64,000 bases of DNA. Origin: Antedon mediterranea. Its lineage: Eukaryota; Echinodermata; Crinoidea; Comatulida; Antedonidae. The stretch is taken from NCBI RefSeq assembly GCF_964355755.1, contig NC_092673.1:16745001-16809000 (forward strand), given 5' to 3'. The notes below the pieces were generated by a model that made no database searches, was not told the origin of the DNA, and was given only the letters and a program-made list of their open reading frames with translations. The position numbers were made by a program, and so were the translations under genes. Below are positions 28,401 through 37,990 of this stretch, piece after piece. Each line of letters opens with the position of its first letter. Within the stretch, counting starts at the first letter, position 1.

Positions 28401-31400
28401 AATATGATTTCTATTTTAATTATGTTTTTAAAATCTAATATTATAACCATTATTTCTAGCTCAAAGTACTGGCAACTAAGAATGGTATTGAAAAAGGACA
28501 ATCAATCCTTCTTAACTTCCTGTATGATCTTGGTGAAATTGTTTACATGCCTGACAACAAATTATTAAGAGATAAAGCAGTGTTAGATCCGATGCAGCTG
28601 GTTGAAATTGTTACTGCTTTTGTAACAGTCATTCCACCAAAGTTTCCAGTAAGTACAGTAGGCCCATGTAATATTTCAAATTGTAAATATGTGTTTGTGG
28701 TGTCACTCCTATGCAAGTTCGGTGCAGTTCCTTATTCCATTATTTTTGATCATAGTACTTAAGAATTCTTTTTTTGGTATAGAAGCCTGCATTTAGGAGA
28801 CTTGACAAGGGCATATTGGAAGAAAAGTTGTTGCGAAAATTATGGAAAGAGCGTAAAGTTGACGAAGGAAAGAATTTTGAGTTCCTTGTGGCACTGATGA
28901 TTCAATTAGGTTTCATTTGTGAAAAGACGACGACCAGCAGCCAAGATGTGGCAAGTACATCTACAGTAGGTTTTATTCAGTTATCTTTTTTAACATGTTA
29001 TATTTTGTATGCAAGATTGTGTAAAAAATAATTTTTTTGGGATGATACATACTTTTTAATTAATTAATTAAATTTTACATAAAATTTCAAAATATTTGTA
29101 GAGTTATGACATATTCTGGTTAAACTTTCTGCTGAAGATGTTTTTAACATGTACAGGAAATGATTTTCGTTTTCTTATTAAAAGAAATTTAAATGGCATT
29201 TTACAAATCAACAATTTCAGGAATGTGTTGGAAAGCGATCATTCTTTGTGCCACTACGCCTTGCTTTCAAGACATCAAGTGAAGTGAAACCAGTGCCTGA
29301 TGAATTTCCAGCTATCAGTATCTATTACGACTTTAAGGGATATCTGCCAGATTTATTGTTTCCATATATGATTATTGATTTCCTCAACAAATTTCAAAAG
29401 AAAGGCGATGACCCAATACTCTTGTATAATCATGCTGAACTTTACTTCAACCAAGATCATCATGTGACCTTATCTCTTGTCAAATTTCTGACTACAGACG
29501 AGGAGGATGAAAGAAAGTTCTTGTTAAAGGTACTGTATCATATAATTTCTTGTGATTAAGTCATTTTAATCTAAAAATAAACTTAAATTCAGATACCAAA
29601 ACATTACTTTTCTTCTTTTTTCAGGTGACTATTAAAAGAACAAATGTTCCTAATGAAGCAAGTAATTTAGAACCCTCTTCTGAAGCATGTAAAGAAGTAT
29701 GTTATTTCATATATCAGTTTTTAAAACTATATGATTTTTTATAGATATTTTTGTTGATTTGTTTTTTTTTGTATTTATGACATAGTTTAAAATAACTTAA
29801 ATATTTAAATTCATGTTTGTGTAGTTTACTTGACGTGTAATATAATTTGTAATTTTTATTGATATACATTATTAATTGAATATTAAATTGATTATTGACA
29901 ATTGATTTATAAAAACATTACATCTTAAACAAATAAATGATATAATCTTAATATTATATAAATTTAAAATACAAACAACTTAAAGTACAGTTATCAAAGC
30001 TAGTTTATAAGTGATTTTCACTGAAATGAAATTTTTATATGGTCATGAATCTTGGCCTCAATGCCTGCAATTAAAACTTTATAAACAATAATGAGGTTTA
30101 TTGTATGGTGACAAGATTTTGTTACATTTGTGACAAAATATGTAAAATGTTGATAGTAGTGATAATTCACCTTATATTTGTATTTTAGGAATTTATTTCA
30201 ATTATTATTGTTTTATTTTTTCCTTTATAACTATTTTGTATTGTAAATGTTTAGTGAACATTTTAAAAATGTGTGCTACATTGTTTATGTGTTAATTGCA
30301 TGTTTTTGGATATTTACCTTTATATCTTTAGGTTTTGTTAACGATCCAGAAGTCATTTGCACCTACTAAAGATGGTGGTAGAAGAGGGATTCAATATGAG
30401 AGATGCATACTTTGTGGTGTATGTAGTGATACATCAGAAAAGAAACACATTCAAAATCTTGGTGATTTCCAGGACGAGAAGTTGCCATGCACCAAAACTG
30501 GCACGTATATGAGTATGGATGTTACACGTTACAAGCAGCTATTTGGAGGTAAGAATAAAAACAGAGACAGACAAGTTCGATTTTATTTCACTGATATATT
30601 TACTACTAGTACTACAACCATGTGTATTCGAATTTGGTGTAATGGTTATGTAACCAGCCTTTCAGTTGACTAACAATAGAACAGCAACGCCAAAAACAAA
30701 CGGGTGAATTTGAAAATAATCATCAACAAACTTGTACATTAAATCTAATTATGTTTTAAAATTACAATTCACATATTATAACTGTTGCCTCTTGTACAAA
30801 AATGAAGTTTTTTGGACAAGTAGTTCTCGAGAAAATGCAATTTTAGTTTACTCAATACTTTAAGACTGTTCGCTGGCTTTTGAAAACACTAGCAGGTCTG
30901 AAAATAATTCTAAAAAGTGGTCCAGAATTGGGACCGTGGTCCGGATTGCCTCCAAAATTTAATGGAAAGATTTTGGGAAAGATCTTGTAATTACTTTTTG
31001 AGTAATCCTGCTAACAAACAAACAGACAGACAGACACACACGATTGACTACATATACCTCCTTGGCGGAGGTAAATAATAAAATTTATGTAAACCGATAA
31101 AATGTGGGGAAAAACCTAAATATACTAGTACTAGTACTATGATAAGAGGAATTAATATATCACAGTTAACAGCAGCATTTCACCTAACTCATATTTCATC
31201 ATATGGCAATACAATTACGTAATGCATATAGCGCTTAACATTTTCAAAATTGATTTTGGATGAAATTGGAGTACGTTTCAGGCAATTTTAAGCGTTTAAA
31301 AAATTGCCATTAGTGCGCAGATTTTTCACAAGCCTTTATTTTAATAATTTCATCATATTTTATTCAACTCGAAATTGCGTAATACAAGCACCTCAAAAAG

Positions 31401-34400
31401 GACAGGCTAGGCACGTGTAAGTTAACAAAATGGTGCAAATATGCCAAGCTTTATAATTAATATAGGTCGTTTGAATGCTCGGGAACACCCATTTTGCATT
31501 TCATTTTCTTAAAGTGTATGTATCATATGTATGATTTATTATGAAATTAAGTCATCACTATATTGCATATTAAATTTAAAAAAATTAATTTTGACAATCA
31601 AACAAATTATGACATTTTCTTGGGCCGAAATAACAAACTAAACATTAACTTTCTTCCGTAAATATACTTTTAGTCAGTTGCATGGCTCGGTGGTCTGTGC
31701 TCGTGTCTATGACATTCAAGGTACCGAGATCGAGTTTCACCTTGGGGACGAAACGAAATAAGACTTTTTTTATATCCGTATTGTTTGTTCAATTTTATTT
31801 CTTAGTGTATAGATTATACACATGATTTATAATGAAATCTAGATAAAAAGTAACTTGTATCTTTATTATTATGTAACAAATGTGGTCTATGACATTATAC
31901 GCAGAGGGATATTGATTGGATTGTGATATTGTACTATCAGAATCATTATTGATAATCTATACATTGTTACAACATGCTGCTATTAGCTGTGATATCTTCA
32001 TTCCTCTTACCAGTAGTAGTACTATCAGAATCATTATTGATAATCTATACATTGTTACAACATGCTGCTATTAGCTGTGATATCTTCATTCCTCTTACCT
32101 TAAAAAAAGCTATACAAAACAACCTTATTGCTACACATTTTGAAAATTGTGTAGCAAAAAATACAATACAAAACTATGTTTCTCGACTTAAAAATCAGTT
32201 TGATTAGCAATATTGCTAAACAAAATTGTTAAATGAAAATTTTCCCTGTCAGTAGTAGTACTATCAGAATCATTATTGATAATCTATACATTGTTACAAC
32301 ATGCTGCTATTAGCTGTAATATCTTCATTCCTCTTACCAGTAGTAGTACTATCAGAATCATTATTGATAATCTATACATTGTTACAACATGCTGCTATTA
32401 GCTGTGATATCTTCATTCCTCTTACCAGTAGTAGTACTATCAGAATCATTATTGATAATCTATACATTGTTATAACATGCTGATATTAGCTGTGATATCT
32501 TCATTCCTCTTACCAGTAGTAGTACTATCAGAATCATTATTGATAATCTATACATTGTTACAACATGCTGCTATTAGCTGTGATATCTTCATTCCTCTAA
32601 TACCAGTAGTAGTACTATCAGAATCATTATTGATAATCTATACATTGTTACAACATGCTGCTATTTAGCTGTGATATCTTCATTCAGTAGTAGTAGTAGT
32701 AGTAGTAGAATCATTATTGATAATCTATATATTGTTACAACATGCTGCTATTAGCTGTGATATCTTCACTCCTCTTACCTGTAGTAGTACTATCAGAATC
32801 ATTATTGATAATCTATACATTGTTACAACATGCTGATATTAGCTGTGATATCTTCATTCCTCTTACCAGTAGTAGTACTAGTAGAATCATTATTGATAAT
32901 TTCATATTTAGTTAAAATATTAACAATCTATTTGCTAATATCAAGATAGTTAAAATTCAAAAAATGTTAATGTTGGAGGTTTAATATTGTAAACCTATTT
33001 TATTTGTGTTGGCTGTTTTGTTTGAATCTCATTAGGATGCAACACAAGAATGTAGGCAAAACAAGTAATTTAACCAATGACAAGTGAATAAGCTCAGATG
33101 AGCTGTGCATTGCATCTTGGTATGCATCCATGAGATACTTTGCTAATGTTCATGTGATGTGCCCACATATGGACATGATGATGATATGTTTGATACTTTT
33201 TATACTTCTCCTGAAAATGACAAACTTAAATATATTTTGGGATACTCAGATAATTTAATTGATGAAGAGTGTGAAAATATTTTGGATAGTTTTTGTAAAA
33301 GATACCTAAAACAAGCATGGCAATTTCGAAATGATTCACTGAATTCCATGACTCAATAACTATGTTATCTACATTGCTACATTAAGTAAATTGAAAAAAA
33401 AGTGGGGGGGGGGGGGGGAGAGGAGTTGGGGGTTTTTCGTAATAAGCTGTGTTTATCAGCTGATTTTATTTTATTTTATACACTTTTACTATATCTTGTT
33501 TTGTATTCATTGTGTAAAGTAATGATCTACTGTATGTATCGATGTAAATTGGGGGGGGGGGGGTAGGATAGGGGTTGATAGTTGCTTTTGCCTTTTTTTA
33601 CTTTTCTGTTAATTGTTATATTTTATATTGTGAAGGATGCACCTTTGTGCTAAGTGTGCCACCGATCTAAAGGTGTAATTCCAAATAAATAAATAAATAA
33701 ATATATGATGTCATATCAATACCATATTTGGGCATATCACTCATATTTGGGCACATCACACTTTTTTTGTCAGACACGTTTGATAGTGTAAACAGAGTTT
33801 TAGTATTAATGCACTACTTTCTTAATGATCAAATCTCAATCATCCAGTGTAAAAGTGCCATGTATATAAACAAATCCTAACGTACTTTAAACATATACTT
33901 CTAATTTTTATCATTTTTAGGCAGTAGTGATGAGGATGAAAGAGAAGGAACATCACGGAGTCACCAACAAAGTGAAGGTAAGATACTAGTAGATAAAGAT
34001 AGTGATATTGTGGAACAATATTCCTGATCCTATTAAAAATGCATCCACTATCTATTTCAAAACCCATCTTTTTTCTTTGTAATTTCTTTCTGTTTCTTCT
34101 CTCAGCGCTTTGGGACAATCTTTTGATTGTGTAAGCGCTTTATAAATCGAACAACACACACACACACATAATGATGATGAACAAGATTATAATAATTTTA
34201 AATTAAAAAGTTGGTTATAATGATGATGATAATATACTCTCTCTTAAATTTATGATCATATTATTATAGCACCAAGAATATAATGTTGATTATTAAGTTT
34301 AAAACTAGACTTGAAAGTGATTTGTGCAAACCCAAAAAAAAAATGTTTGTGAAAATTTGTAATGTTCAAGATTTGTGGTTATTTTGTACATGTTTGAGTT

Positions 34401-36519
34401 TTTGCGACGATAGCTTTCCATATATGATTGCATCAAATTACGATAGTACTGTACTTACACCAAATGTATAATTGTTTATGGTCATCATGGTCTAGATGGC
34501 AAAGACAATTAGACTCATGTAACAGATGATCGGGTCTAGGCTAGCCTATAGCTAGTAACAGGGGTACCCATTCAGTAATACTAGTACTATACTAGTTTAC
34601 TACAGTAGTACTAGCAAGGCCTATCCTGCATGGGACACATAGTACTATACTAGTTTACTAAAGTAGTACTAGCAAGGCCTATCCTGCATGGGACACATAG
34701 TACTATACTAGTTTACTAAAGTAGTACTAGCAAGGCCTATCCTGCATGGGACACATAGTACTATACTAGTTTACTACAGTAGTACTAGCAAGGCCTATCC
34801 TGCATGGGACACATAGTACTATACTAGTTTACTAAAGTAGTACTAGCAAGGCCTATCCTGCATGGGACACATAGTACTATACTAGTTTACTACAGTAGTA
34901 CTAGCAAGGCCTATCCTGCATGGGACACATAGTACTATACTAGTTTACTACAGTAGTAGCAAGGCCTATCCTGCATGGGACACATAGTACTATACTAGTT
35001 TACTACAGTAGTACTAGCAAGGCCTATCCTGCATGGGACACATAGTACTATATTAGTTTACTACAGTAGTACTAGCAAGGCCTATCCTGCATGGGACACA
35101 TAGTATCATCACAGACGCATTCAATTCGAACCTGAACTAAATAAATTAGCATTAACACAAATGCATAAAATCAACAGTTCAATTGAGAAATAGTTTTACA
35201 GCAATGCATTAATCTTTGTTGGCAACACATTGGGAAAGCAAAACCAAGGACATGCCTCTACCCGCCCTTGGCTTACGTACCAGCCGAGCTATGGCTGCCT
35301 TCAGCCAACTACTGTCAAGTCCTTAATTTTAATTGTTTAATATACCAAAACTTGCCACATATAGCCAAGTCTAGAATGACACACATGTGACTGTCAATTT
35401 TTCCAGAATTTACAATATCAAGTTTTCCAAAGTTTACAGTAGTTTGATATTTCTTATTGAACTTGATCTGAACCTGACATAATTCCACAATATTTTTATT
35501 TTGAAATAGTAAAGTGGAGAGAGAACATAACACAAATTTAACATTTACCTCAATTACTTTTAAATTTTTTAAATTTTTTTTTGCTTTTATTTTACATTTT
35601 GTTGATATTCTATACTTATAATTAAACAAACAAATTATTTTCATTTTGGAAACAATAATAAAAAATAATAATAAATGTGCTATAATTTTATTTGCAGACA
35701 GGAACACAATTGCAGAATCGAAAACTTGCGACAATTTCCAAGATCTAAAAGCTGGTCTCAGTGGATGCTTTGACGGTGAAAAATACCGTTGGCTAAGATT
35801 CCTACTATTTTCTCACTTGAGTGTCAGTGAAATTACAAATCCACAGTTCAATGGACATAACTTACTCAATGCACTTGAAGACAAAGGTTTCATCTCACCA
35901 AGCAATGTTAACTTGCTGTTAGAGATTACAAATACATCTGAAATCCAACAGGCCAAAGATCTTGTATCAAAGTATATGACAGACAACAACATTCTGAATA
36001 GACATACTGGTAAAGCTAAGTTGTCACATTACAGAAAGCGACTGTTCAAGGCCCTGAATCAAGTTGACCCAGATGCATTACGTAATGTTACTGCTTACTA
36101 TAAATTAACAAAATATAGCTTCTCCAATGTATGGGATGCAGTTCTCTATCTGGAGATTGATAAACAATTAGTAGATGATTTAGACAAAATAAATCGGTTT
36201 GCAGAACGTCTTAGCACAACAGCAAGTAACATACTACTTGGTATGCATTTCTACTTTATATTGTATTAAGTTATTTGTAATATTATTGAATCTTTCATTT
36301 ATAAACAGTTTAAGTAATTATCATATATTATCATATTTATGATGCTAATCTACTGAATTTATTACAGTGGAAAATATTGTGTTTTATGAATTTATATTTA
36401 TTTTTCATAATCTTAAAAAAACAATTACAATTTCCACAATAATCATGATAACTGTTATACTAAATTTATTGACACTGTTTTTCATTTGTATAGATCTCTC
36501 AGAAGATAAGAAGACTTAA
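10474..36519 (+). CDS. Gene A: ankyrin-array ROCO GTPase with DED (ANK-ROC-COR-DED)
   Basis: Spliced model; all exons join in phase: 10474-10481, 10781-10874, 13 ankyrin exons (11649-15700), 16584-16668, 19690-19782, 21232-21379, 21678-21763, 22077-22141, 23476-23554, 26386-26543, 26958-27047, 27243-27422, 27598-27846, 28460-28648, 28783-28965, 29221-29529, 29625-29696, 30332-30548, 33921-33977, 35698-36240, 36494-36519. The sum is 4338 nt, or 1445 residues plus stop. Order: ankyrin N-cap (1-34), 13 ankyrin repeats (35-503), C-cap (504-531), ROC GTPase (about 560-840), COR (to about 1237), acidic linker, DED-like domain (about 1268-1350), helical tail. No signal peptide or membrane segment, so cytosolic. 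ROCO proteins (LRRK, DAPK1, MFHAS1) pair ligand-binding repeats with a GTPase; DAPK1 is the nearest known layout but has a kinase and a Death domain. A role as immune or death-signalling sensor is inferred. Splicing was predicted by eye, without transcripts. Confidence 0.85.
10781..10874 (+). CDS. Gene A exon 2: ankyrin N-terminal cap
   Basis: With the 8-nt first coding exon (ATGGAAAG, donor GTACGT) it encodes MERKLLEEAWSRNDLKTIKQ and on to ...LLKSINK, a two-helix half-repeat ending in the N-K that precedes each xGDTPLH unit. It enters in phase 2 and ends in phase 0, matching every ankyrin exon that follows. Confidence 0.8.
11012..11425. repeat. 71-bp tandem repeat
   Basis: About six copies of a 71-bp unit starting CACACTGATGATGGAGGTAT and ending AATAATATAAATA. 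One copy lacks the AT-rich tail. It sits in the intron just upstream of the ankyrin exon array. Short minus-strand ORFs within it are repeat artefacts. Confidence 0.9.
11649..15700 (+). CDS. Array of 13 single-repeat ankyrin exons
   Basis: Exons: 11649-11762, 11985-12098, 12320-12424, 12646-12753, 12976-13083, 13305-13412, 13634-13744, 13966-14073, 14295-14402, 14622-14726, 14945-15049, 15269-15376, 15596-15700. Each is 105-114 nt, starts and ends in phase 0, and encodes one ankyrin repeat of 35-38 residues: xGDTPLHSYL, a variable loop, then TLEIVTCLIQHG-APVALQNK. The unit period is 323-336 bp and the roughly 215-230-bp introns are nearly identical. Residue 1 is F,D,Y,R,D,R,Y,Y,N,D,F,S,N in order. 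The loops read RDRGYTAP, RDRVYTAP, RHGHS, LSVYTP, GSVHKP, RNGYPL, RNELTRP, GSGFKP, LNVRTP, RRGDP, RGGDP, GSGYRP, RHRAP. In known ankyrin folds these sites lie on the ligand-contacting face. Any subset of exons can be joined without a frameshift. Confidence 0.9.
15740..15910 (+). pseudogene. Decayed ankyrin unit(s) at the 3' edge of the array
   Basis: Intron-type sequence (ACCACATTATTTAGCAG) runs directly into the second half of an ankyrin exon (TTGTCTCAT...CATTGCAAAATAGG, then GTAATG), with the first half missing. More intron sequence (CAGTATTTATAAACTTCA) follows with no exon after it. This is a deleted 14th unit and the remnant of a 15th; it lacks an acceptor next to a usable exon. Confidence 0.75.
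16197..16493. mobile_element. MITE of about 300 bp with ATGGCTCAAACATTT ends
   Basis: ATGGCTCAAACATTTTAACA at the left pairs with GGTAAATGTTTGAGCCAT at the right as inverted termini. It contains a (TC)n run near 16258-16274 and no coding capacity. It lies in the intron before the ankyrin C-cap exon. Confidence 0.55.
16584..16668 (+). CDS. Gene A ankyrin C-terminal cap exon
   Basis: Encodes DGNTPVSVLESNRW and on to EILNFFK, an ankyrin-like repeat with the DGNTP turn but no LEIV/GAPV core, as expected of a capping repeat. It starts in phase 0 and ends in phase 1, joining 19690-19782 (NLPSTTVEQF..., a polar linker). Confidence 0.75.
17037..17160 (-). mobile_element. Probable LINE 3' end
   Basis: The reverse strand ends with an AATAAAGAGATTGATTT-type tail after a diverged 3'UTR-like segment. 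No frame survives. It may belong with the reverse-transcriptase relic at 18.4-19.4 kb. Confidence 0.35.
18430..19440 (-). mobile_element. Degraded LINE reverse transcriptase
   Basis: On the minus strand, in order from high to low coordinates: a FVDLKRALD segment (near 19.27 kb), a GIQQGSPLPSSLFNIF segment (near 19.08 kb) and SYTYLEVVFNSNGQW (near 18.75 kb). These match the palm and thumb motifs of non-LTR reverse transcriptases. Frameshifts and stops separate them, so the copy is dead. It is intronic in gene A. Confidence 0.75.
20340..20990 (+). mobile_element. tRNA-related interspersed repeat, copy 1
   Basis: Shares about 500 bp with 31450-31925. Both contain a tRNA-like block: TAGCTCGGTGGTCTG (A-box-like) and GAGATCGAGTCTC (B-box-like) 40-50 bp apart, near 20750-20806. 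This suggests a SINE with an RNA polymerase III promoter. The upstream sequence (20133-20340) holds a 138-bp direct duplication containing CGCGCGATTTAACGAAAT. Confidence 0.55.
21232..27422 (+). CDS. Gene A ROC GTPase exons
   Basis: Seven exons. 21232-21379 carries the P-loop GQEGVGKT (residues about 595-602). 21678-21763 carries the switch-I TDGI (620-623). 22077-22141 and 23476-23554 encode a polar then acidic insert (DDDEDG). 26386-26543 carries G3, NIWDHGGQ (726-733). 26958-27047 encodes LQALYIVVFDLS. 27243-27422 carries G4 as VGTHKG (814-819), where ROCO proteins usually have THxD. About 105 residues separate G2 from G3, much longer than usual in ROC domains. The P-loop and G3 look intact, so nucleotide binding is plausible, but the missing G4 Asp may weaken guanine specificity. 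An internal GGGTAAGC near 27384 is a possible alternative donor. Confidence 0.85.
22219..23137. mobile_element. Harbinger-like element, copy 2, right end clipped
   Basis: Close match to 4052-4978, inserted after TTA (22216-22218). Its right inverted end stops at GGTTTAAGAA, missing the last bases ATACGGGCG, and is fused directly to a duplicated fragment of the preceding gene A exon. It is in the intron after exon 22077-22141. Confidence 0.8.
23138..23264 (+). pseudogene. Broken duplicate of gene A exon 22077-22141
   Basis: Repeats about 130 bp of the preceding exon and its downstream intron (words CAGTATACAAAAAT, GTCACTGACAAA, ACAGGACTATTGCAAACCAG, CACTTA). The exon start and its acceptor have been replaced by the transposon end, so it cannot be spliced normally. 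The lysine-rich coding part has also drifted (KKTIN versus KKPKD). Confidence 0.75.
23590..24925 (-). mobile_element. Non-autonomous Helitron, copy 1
   Basis: Read on the minus strand it starts TCTATATATAAATTTACGTA and ends with a hairpin (GGTACGCGAGCGAAGCGAGC and complement) followed by ATCTAG, the CTRR-type Helitron terminus. It is flanked by A and T as expected for Helitron target sites. A second, plus-strand copy lies at 58597-60050. No Rep/helicase is present. Confidence 0.8.
25160..25262 (-). repeat. tRNA-like sequence, probable SINE head
   Basis: On the minus strand TGGCGCAGCGCATGA (A-box-like) is followed about 45 bp later by GAGTTCAAGACCC (B-box-like). It has no convincing full cloverleaf, so a tRNA-derived SINE fragment is more likely than a tRNA gene. 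Confidence 0.45.
25704..25803. repeat. Strong hairpin (inverted repeat)
   Basis: The arms TATAAGATTAGACATCCC plus GAATGATATTA and their complement are separated by about 30 bp. Arms of about 34 bp pair almost perfectly. It is intronic in gene A; it could be a small foldback MITE. Confidence 0.7.
26062..26290. repeat. 58-bp GATGA-rich minisatellite
   Basis: Three to four copies of a 58-bp unit with GACGACTCGGTGTAACAATG and GAAGACTGCAATGATGATAA. Intronic, no coding exon. Confidence 0.85.
27598..30548 (+). CDS. Gene A COR domain exons
   Basis: Six exons (27598-27846, 28460-28648, 28783-28965, 29221-29529, 29625-29696, 30332-30548), all phase 0 until the last, which ends in phase 1. The first holds the end of the GTPase fold (FAIENS, a G5-like spot) and VPLKWMRF. 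The next has ILLNFLYDLGEIVYMP and VLDPMQLVEIV, hallmark COR helices. Then GILEEKLLRKLW and FLVALMIQLGFIC, followed by RSFFVPLRLAF, FPYMIIDFLNKF and AELYFNQDHHVTLSLV from the C-terminal COR lobe. COR mediates dimerisation in ROCO proteins. The last exon is Cys-rich (CILCGVC). Confidence 0.85.
30745..31080. repeat. Interspersed repeat ending TCCTTGGCGGAGGTAA
   Basis: About 330 bp ending GTAATCCTGCTAACAAACAA, a CAGA/CA run and CTCCTTGGCGGAGGTAA, which itself forms a small hairpin (CCTCC...GGAGG). It resembles a SINE or LINE tail of a type seen in marine invertebrates; that family assignment is from memory. Confidence 0.45.
31450..31925 (+). mobile_element. tRNA-related interspersed repeat, copy 2
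   Basis: Second copy of the repeat at 20340-20990, with matching tRNA-like A- and B-box segments near 31680-31740 (GGCTCGGTGGTCTGTGCTCG, GAGATCGAGTTTC) and the shared tail TGACATTATACGCAGAGGGAT. Confidence 0.55.
31929..32900. repeat. 88-bp satellite array
   Basis: About ten copies of an 88-bp unit beginning AGTAGTAGTACTATCAGAAT and ending CATTCCTCTTACC, with an (AGT)n expansion near 32685-32708. A MITE copy interrupts it. Short repeated ORFs (MLLLAVISSFLLPVV...) are a by-product of the unit. It lies in the gene A intron before exon 33921. Confidence 0.9.
32103..32248 (-). mobile_element. MITE copy in the 88-bp satellite
   Basis: Reverse complement of the MITE at 2011-2185 (shared words GCAATATTGCTAATCAAACT, GTGTAGCAATAAGGTTG, TTTTGTATAGC). 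The end at 32248 keeps CCCTG; the other end has lost about 25 bp and reads TTAAAAAAAGC. Confidence 0.8.
33159..33702 (+). mobile_element. LINE 3' fragment
   Basis: A 66-codon frame (33159-33359) with KYILGYSDNLID and YLKQAWQFRNDS resembles the end of a LINE ORF2. It is followed by G-runs, GCACCTTTGTGCTAAGTGTG, and an (AAAT)n tail ending near 33702. 5'-truncated and intronic. Confidence 0.6.
34006..34172 (+). mobile_element. LINE C-terminal scrap with (CA)n tail
   Basis: Encodes WNNIPDPIKNAST and FKTHLFSL, which match the end of many LINE polyproteins, then AGCGCTTTGGGACAAT...AAGCGCTTTATAAAT and a (CA)n run. Confidence 0.6.
34586..35103. repeat. 58-bp satellite array
   Basis: About nine copies of a 58-bp unit (ACTAGTTTACTACAGTAGTA, CTAGCAAGGCCTATCCTGCA, TGGGACACATAGTACTAT). 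It is rich in AGTACT/ACTAGT palindromes. Intronic, between gene A exons 33921 and 35698. Confidence 0.9.
35698..36240 (+). CDS. Gene A DED-like domain exon
   Basis: One 543-nt exon encoding a death-fold bundle: FQDLKAGLSGCF, YRWLRFLLFSHLSV, NLLNALEDKGFISPSNVNLL and LEI. The pattern 'L-LE-x-x-G-x-I-x-x-x-N-x-x-L-L-x-E' is that of death effector domains (FADD, caspase-8). It is followed by a helical tail (YRKRLFKALNQV, VWDAVLYLEIDKQL) of unknown fold. In known proteins, DEDs recruit partners by homotypic contact. A CARD or Death domain is possible but fits less well. Confidence 0.65.
36494..36519 (+). CDS. Gene A terminal exon
   Basis: The acceptor TTTGTATAG precedes ATCTCTCAGAAG; it completes codon D and adds LSEDKKT then TAA (36517-36519). 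Phase 1 matches the donor at 36240. Confidence 0.75.
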
Positions 36520-36543
36520 GTCACATACTTAGCACAATGATGC

Positions 36544-36549
36544 AATAAA
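36544..36549 (+). terminator. Candidate polyadenylation signal of gene A
   Basis: AATAAA 25 nt after the stop codon, which would give a very short 3'UTR. Further downstream signals could also be used. Confidence 0.45.
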
Positions 36550-36761
36550 CATGGACATTCTATTCATACAAATATTAGACGGCGTTAAAGTGTTGAAAAC
36601 TGGTACCAGTACAATCTACCTGTTAACTCTTTTATCTGCAAATTGAGTAGTGATTTGGTTGCGATGTAATGTTAACATGTCATATCTCAATGTACAAAAG
36701 CGTAGATGTTTAGAAATTAAAACACACTAGTTATCCAAAAAAAAATATCTGTCCCCTTATA

Positions 36762-37377
36762 ATAGGATTAAATCAACTATTTGGCACTCTCAAACGTGTC
36801 CCTGTCCCTTTAATAGGGTTAAATCAACTATTTGGCACTCTCAAACGTGTACCTGTCCCTTTAATAGGATTAAATCAACCATTTGGCACTCTCAATAGTG
36901 TACCTGTCCCTTTAATAGGATTAAATCAACCATTTGGCACTCTCAAACGTGTCCCTGTCCCTTTAATAGGATTAAATCAACCATTTGGCACTCTCAAACC
37001 TGTCCCTGTCCCTTTAATAGGATTAAATCAACCACTTGGCACTCTCAAACGTGTCCCTGTCCCTTTAAAAGGGGTGTCCCCTGATTAGGAGTTGGCTGTA
37101 GTGTTAAAACATATATTTCCCCTCGTTTTATGAGAAAGTGTCCCCTGAATGGCCCCGGGTGTACTAAAGAAGGGGTTTACTCCAGTAGTAAAGAGGAGGG
37201 GTGTGTCCCCTGAATAAAGGTGTCCTAGAGAAGGGGTTTACTCCAGTAGTAAAGAGGAGGGGTGTGTCCCCTGAATAAAGGTGTCCTAAAGAAGGGGTTT
37301 ACTCCAGTAGTAAAGAGGAGGGGTGTGTCCCCTGAATAGGGGTGTCCTAAAGAAGGGGTTTACTCCAGTAGTAAAGT
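36762..37377. repeat. Two minisatellites, 51 bp and 61 bp
   Basis: 36762-37075: about six copies of a 51-bp unit (CCTTTAATAGGATTAAATCA, TTTGGCACTCTCAAACGTGT). 37137-37377: about four copies of a 61-bp unit (AAGGGGTTTACTCCAGTAGT, AGGAGGGGTGTGTCCCCTGA). Both share GTGTCCC, so one may derive from the other. They follow the gene A 3' end. Confidence 0.85.
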
Positions 37378-37614
37378 TCTATTGTTGAAAGATTTATTAT
37401 AAGATTTCAGCGTACTAAACGGTACATGAATGTTAGCAACAAAAAAAAGAGGACAAAACAAAATAACAATACTGGAATATTACAAAAAATAACAGTAGGC
37501 CTACAAAACTCAAAAAATCATGTTACCCAAAAATATACATGGGTGGGTATAAAACATTGCTACTGTTCCTGCAGGCATTACCTATATTTAGAGATAAGAC
37601 CATTTTAACTGTTT

Positions 37615-37990
37615 TTATATTTTGTTGAGATTACAGGCAAAAATCAAACGACCAACATACTTTTTAAAAAAAATAAGTAATTGGTTTAAGGTAGAAGAAT
37701 ATGTGCTACCCTCAATGCCATAAACGAATAATGGATTAATAAATGAATTGTAGATTATAATTAGCATGTCTTGAGGAACAAAATATCTCAACTTAAATAA
37801 TATGCCTATTTTTTTTATTACATTTTGTAATAAACTATGAATATTATTTTTCCATGAAAGAAATTGATCAAACAAGCCTATCTACTTCATTTATTACATT
37901 CTCTCCAATATACCCCGATACAATTTTGTTTAAAATCTTTCTTCTGTTTTGAAAAATAATCCAAAGTTTATTAAAAACAAAAATTTTCTC
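37615..37990 (-). mobile_element. LINE reverse transcriptase relic
   Basis: Minus-strand frame with LSWKNNIHSL, KKIGILFKLRYFVP and IIYNSFINPLFVYGIE, the region after the catalytic core in non-LTR reverse transcriptases. Upstream frame lost. Confidence 0.75.

Noticed and set aside
31974-32668. Repeated hydrophobic ORFs (MLLLAVISSFLLPVV...)
   Set aside because: Frames through the 88-bp satellite; no splice signals, and the unit is not a multiple of 3.
34586-35103. CRISPR-like regular repeats
   Set aside because: All tandem arrays here repeat the whole unit without unique spacers, and the genome is eukaryotic.
35315-35734. 139-codon minus-strand ORF
   Set aside because: No recognisable domain; it overlaps the intron and acceptor of the DED exon on the opposite strand.
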